DNA of 64,000 nt, from positions 62,001 through 126,000 of the forward strand of contig NZ_JAQMUE010000088.1 in assembly GCF_028330985.1 (NCBI RefSeq). The letters are read 5' to 3'. The first letter of the stretch is position 1. Each line of letters starts with the position of its first letter. Below are positions 61,770 to 64,000 of the stretch, one piece after another. This DNA comes from Roseofilum reptotaenium CS-1145 (GTDB taxonomy: Bacteria > Cyanobacteriota > Cyanobacteriia > Cyanobacteriales > Desertifilaceae). Under the pieces are notes generated by a model. The model did no database searches, was not told where the DNA came from, and worked only from the letters and a program-made list of their open reading frames with translations. A program made the position numbers and the translations under genes.

Positions 61770-62693
61770 TTAATTCTTCCGATGATTATTATCCAACTCA
61801 ATCCTTGTGCCTGCCCATTGGAGCTTATTGCGGAGGGTGCGATAGTAGGAATGGTTTTCTTCGAGGATAATAAATTTGGCTTGATAATCAGCCATTCGCA
61901 CATCAACACGATGACCTGGCCAAATGGCTGTACCCATGACTCCATCTGTCCAGAGTTTGGTACTTAAATCGTAGTCTGCCAGGGGCCAAACACTGACGAT
62001 GCAGCCAGACGGAATAACAATAGGACGACTCGATAAACTTAACGGACAAATGGGAGTCACAGTCATGGCCTCCATTCCTTCATGAATGATCGGCCCATTG
62101 GCAGAGAGATTGTAACACGTTGAACCCGTGGGAGTGGAGACCAATAAACCATCCCCTTGATATTGATCGACGACTTCCCCATCGATCTCAATCTCTAGCT
62201 TCGAGGTAATCATGCGGTCATGGGAAGCCGGTTTAATGCAGATTTCATTCAACGCCAAAAAGCGATCGCTCACCGGAGGGATAAACCGCTGATTGCCTTC
62301 ATAAACTGCTGCTTGGAGCATCATACGTCGTTGTATGGCGTAGCGATCGCCTTGCAACCGTTCCCAAACCCGTTGCGTATCATAAAAATTATCTGCCGAC
62401 TCCGTTAAAAAACCTAAATTTCCCCCAATATTCACCGCTAAAATCGGGATACCTTCGGCTGCCAACTGTCGAGTGGCTGCCAGTGCCGTGCCATCTCCCC
62501 CCAAAACCACTGCCAGATCAATGGGTTCAGTCGCTGAAGCCAAAAATACAGGATATGGATTATCTTTAGCCCCCGATGGCCCCATCAGCACTCGACAACC
62601 CAAAGCATCCAACTCTTTCGCGCATCGTTCTGCCCATTTACGACTATCCGGGTCTCCTGCTTTATGGGAAATAATGACCTGTTTGAGTTCCAC
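61770..62693 (-). CDS. nadK: NAD kinase
   Basis: 307 aa. The GGDGT motif is at about 65-69 (VVLGGDGTALAAT). Further conserved blocks: NIGGNLGFLTE, QGDGLLVSTPTGSTCYNLSANGP, and MTVTPICPLSLSSRPIV. It phosphorylates NAD to NADP, needed as the end acceptor of photosynthetic electron flow. C-terminal tail basic. Divergent from ndhN across 305 bp. Confidence 0.94.
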   Translation of the reverse strand: MELKQVIISHKAGDPDSRKWAERCAKELDALGCRVLMGPSGAKDNPYPVFLASATEPIDLAVVLGGDGTALAATRQLAAEGIPILAVNIGGNLGFLTESADNFYDTQRVWERLQGDRYAIQRRMMLQAAVYEGNQRFIPPVSDRFLALNEICIKPASHDRMITSKLEIEIDGEVVDQYQGDGLLVSTPTGSTCYNLSANGPIIHEGMEAMTVTPICPLSLSSRPIVIPSGCIVSVWPLADYDLSTKLWTDGVMGTAIWPGHRVDVRMADYQAKFIILEENHSYYRTLRNKLQWAGTRIELDNNHRKN

Positions 62694-62998
62694 GATTCAA
62701 TGAATAATTAACCTGAGTTCGGGATAAGCGATCGCTAGAAAATAATGAATACGAGCATCGGGTACGCTGACTTGTGAGAAATTATCAGCCTGATCCCTTC
62801 TCATAACTACCAGCTTAGAAGAACGGTTCTGCTATGTCGATGACTTTTGTCAAATATTTGAACCGGCTTAATTAACCATAGTAATTGAATCTCCTTCGAC
62901 TAGCATTGATTGCTCCCAGACTTGAGTCCATCGCCCCACAGTAAAAATGCCTCACTCACGTTAAAATAAACCTGAATTACATCAGGTCAGGTAAGAGA
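62694..62998. promoter_or_regulatory. 305-bp divergent intergenic region between nadK and ndhN
   Basis: Two promoters are expected. Upstream of ndhN, ACCTGA-ATTACA-TCAGGT (62970-62987) is a 6-bp hairpin or operator-like dyad, and the TCAGGT half is followed by CAGGT. TTAAAAT at 62961 could be a -10 box. Not verified further. Confidence 0.35.
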
Positions 62999-63466
62999 AT
63001 GGCACTAATTATCACAGGTAAGAAGCTAATTCGAGACTTAGAGAGCGAAGGCGCACTGGGCATGTATGTCCCCCTAGAAGGAGGAGAGGAAGGACGCTAT
63101 ATCCGCCGCGTCCGTGCAGCCGGTTATACACTACTGTCCCTAGACGCAAGAGGTTTAGGAGATTTATCCGCTTATTTAACTGGAGTGCATGGGGTACGTC
63201 CTCCCCACCTCGGTAAAAAGAGCAGTGGTAAAAAAGCCGCCGTCGGTGATGTCTACTTTATTCCGCCCATTATTCAAACCCAACTCGCTCAACTGCCTGC
63301 CAAGTCAAAGGGGCTACTGTTGTGGATTATCGAAGGTCATATCCTATCGTCAGAAGAACTCGGTTATCTAGCGGCGTTGCCTAGTCTAGAACCTAAGGTA
63401 AAACTGATTGTGGAATTAGGAGGCGATCGCGATGTTCGCTGGCTTCCTCTAAAACAAGCCCTCTAG
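62999..63466 (+). CDS. ndhN: NAD(P)H-quinone oxidoreductase subunit N
   Basis: 155 aa, standard NdhN length. It begins MALIITGKKLIRDLESEG; conserved middle block GYTLLSLDARGLGDLSAYLTGVHGVRPPHLG in two pieces, then GDVYFIPPI and the GLLLWIIEGHILSSEEL segment. NdhN is an oxygenic-photosynthesis-specific soluble subunit of the NDH-1 complex in the thylakoid membrane, which mediates cyclic electron flow and respiration. Its presence is good evidence for a cyanobacterium. The other ndh genes are not here. Confidence 0.96.
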   Translation: MALIITGKKLIRDLESEGALGMYVPLEGGEEGRYIRRVRAAGYTLLSLDARGLGDLSAYLTGVHGVRPPHLGKKSSGKKAAVGDVYFIPPIIQTQLAQLPAKSKGLLLWIIEGHILSSEELGYLAALPSLEPKVKLIVELGGDRDVRWLPLKQAL

Positions 63467-63534
63467 AAAAAACGGTTTACCCATTACCCATTATCTACCC
63501 GCGCCAAGCGCTATCTATCAAGGAGATCATATCT

Positions 63535-64000
63535 ATGGCAGAAGAGATTCTAAAAAACCGCGACTATACTCTAATTATCGACAAAAGTAATAGTATGTCG
63601 CTGCAAGATCAACCGGGAGGTAAAAGTCGGTGGCAAGCGGCCCAAGAATCTACATTTAAGGTAGCCCAATTCTGTGAAAAACTCGATCCAGATGGAATTA
63701 CCGTTTATTTGTTTTCCGCTAACTTCCGCCGCTATGATAACGTCACGGCTAGTAAGGTAGAACAAGTTTTCCAAGAAAATACTCCCTCTGGAGTCACTAA
63801 GTTCGATCAAGTGCTTGAACATGCCCTCAATAATTATTTTGAGCGTAAAGCGGCTGGTCAAGCGAAAGAAAACGGAGAAACGTTTTTAGTGATTACCGAT
63901 GGTATTGAAGGAGAAGAAGAAAAGAAAGGTGCCATTGCCTTAATTCGAGATGCCTCAAGCAAAATTGACCGCGATGAAGAGTTAGCTATTTCTTTTATCC
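63535..64000 (+). CDS. von Willebrand factor A domain protein, cut by the window end
   Basis: At least 155 aa. MIDAS motif DxSxS at D16-K-S18-N-S20 (LIIDKSNSMS), then a Thr at SGVTKFD and the Asp in LVITDGIEGEEE: the metal-ion-dependent adhesion site is complete. AGGAG at 63521-63525 precedes the ATG. It is cytosolic by its start (no signal). Similar cyanobacterial VWA proteins often sit in TerD/TerY-type stress gene clusters, but the downstream genes are not visible, so that link is speculation. Confidence 0.85.
   Translation, partial: MAEEILKNRDYTLIIDKSNSMSLQDQPGGKSRWQAAQESTFKVAQFCEKLDPDGITVYLFSANFRRYDNVTASKVEQVFQENTPSGVTKFDQVLEHALNNYFERKAAGQAKENGETFLVITDGIEGEEEKKGAIALIRDASSKIDRDEELAISFI

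Noticed and set aside
1-64000. tRNA, rRNA or riboswitch genes
   Set aside because: I scanned for T-loop-like GGTTCGAATCC patterns and conserved riboswitch boxes by eye and found none convincing; a covariance search (tRNAscan-SE, Infernal) would be needed to be certain.

Overview
The window comes from a cyanobacterium, most likely a filamentous (Oscillatoriales-type) one. The evidence is frequent GCGATCGC (HIP1) octamers, heptameric intergenic tandem repeats (GGGAATA, ACCCATT, CAATTAC), and lineage-typical genes: ndhN, menE, a clpR-clpP3 pair, DUF3288, DUF3082, DUF3769, and an Mla/TGD-type transport pair. I cannot name genus or species, and I recognised no rRNA or tRNA gene.

Region 1 (1-12.5 kb) is a type I-D CRISPR-Cas locus on the + strand: cas10d, csc2, csc1, cas6, cas4, cas1, cas2, and a 15-repeat array. 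The cas3-type helicase is not in the window and may lie just upstream. Two insertions stand out. A HepT/MntA (HEPN-MNT) toxin-antitoxin pair overlaps the start of cas10d. Three consecutive PD-(D/E)XK nuclease-like genes, two of them tandem paralogues, sit between csc1 and cas6. A nested inverted repeat follows cas2 in the leader. This locus is the best candidate for an undescribed system.

Region 2 (12.5-38.6 kb) is mostly core chromosome. It holds a sensor kinase, a glcD-like oxidase, a DUF4344 metallopeptidase, an MlaF/MlaD-like pair, a candidate FtsL followed by ftsI, a K+ channel, a J-domain protein, clpP3/clpR, an exonuclease, menE, a PEP-CTERM protein, mnmE, cobS and an LptD-like DUF3769 protein. 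A HAD phosphatase gene here is doubly broken, by an in-frame TGA and by an IS4-family element with a 9-bp target duplication. Two MITE-like elements lie nearby.

Region 3 (38.6-51 kb) is a signalling block on the - strand. It holds a CHASE2-GGDEF-EAL protein and, separately, a probable six-gene operon: PAS kinase, receiver-kinase, receiver-GGDEF-EAL, receiver-kinase, receiver-GGDEF-EAL, and a META-SLH surface protein. All three GGDEF motifs are degenerate and two of the three EAL domains look catalytic, so the block leans towards c-di-GMP breakdown.

Region 4 (51-64 kb) has an SCP-RTX protein, then a patch of toxin-antitoxin and nuclease remnants: VapBC, a truncated second PIN gene and an Uma2 C-terminal fragment. 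These are followed by a GT2 glycosyltransferase, ispE, a DUF3082 protein, a HigBA module whose toxin has an in-frame stop, a secreted ParB-like protein, an FHA-GAF-adenylate cyclase, a GNAT enzyme, a phytol-kinase-like membrane protein, nadK, ndhN, and a von Willebrand A protein cut by the window end.
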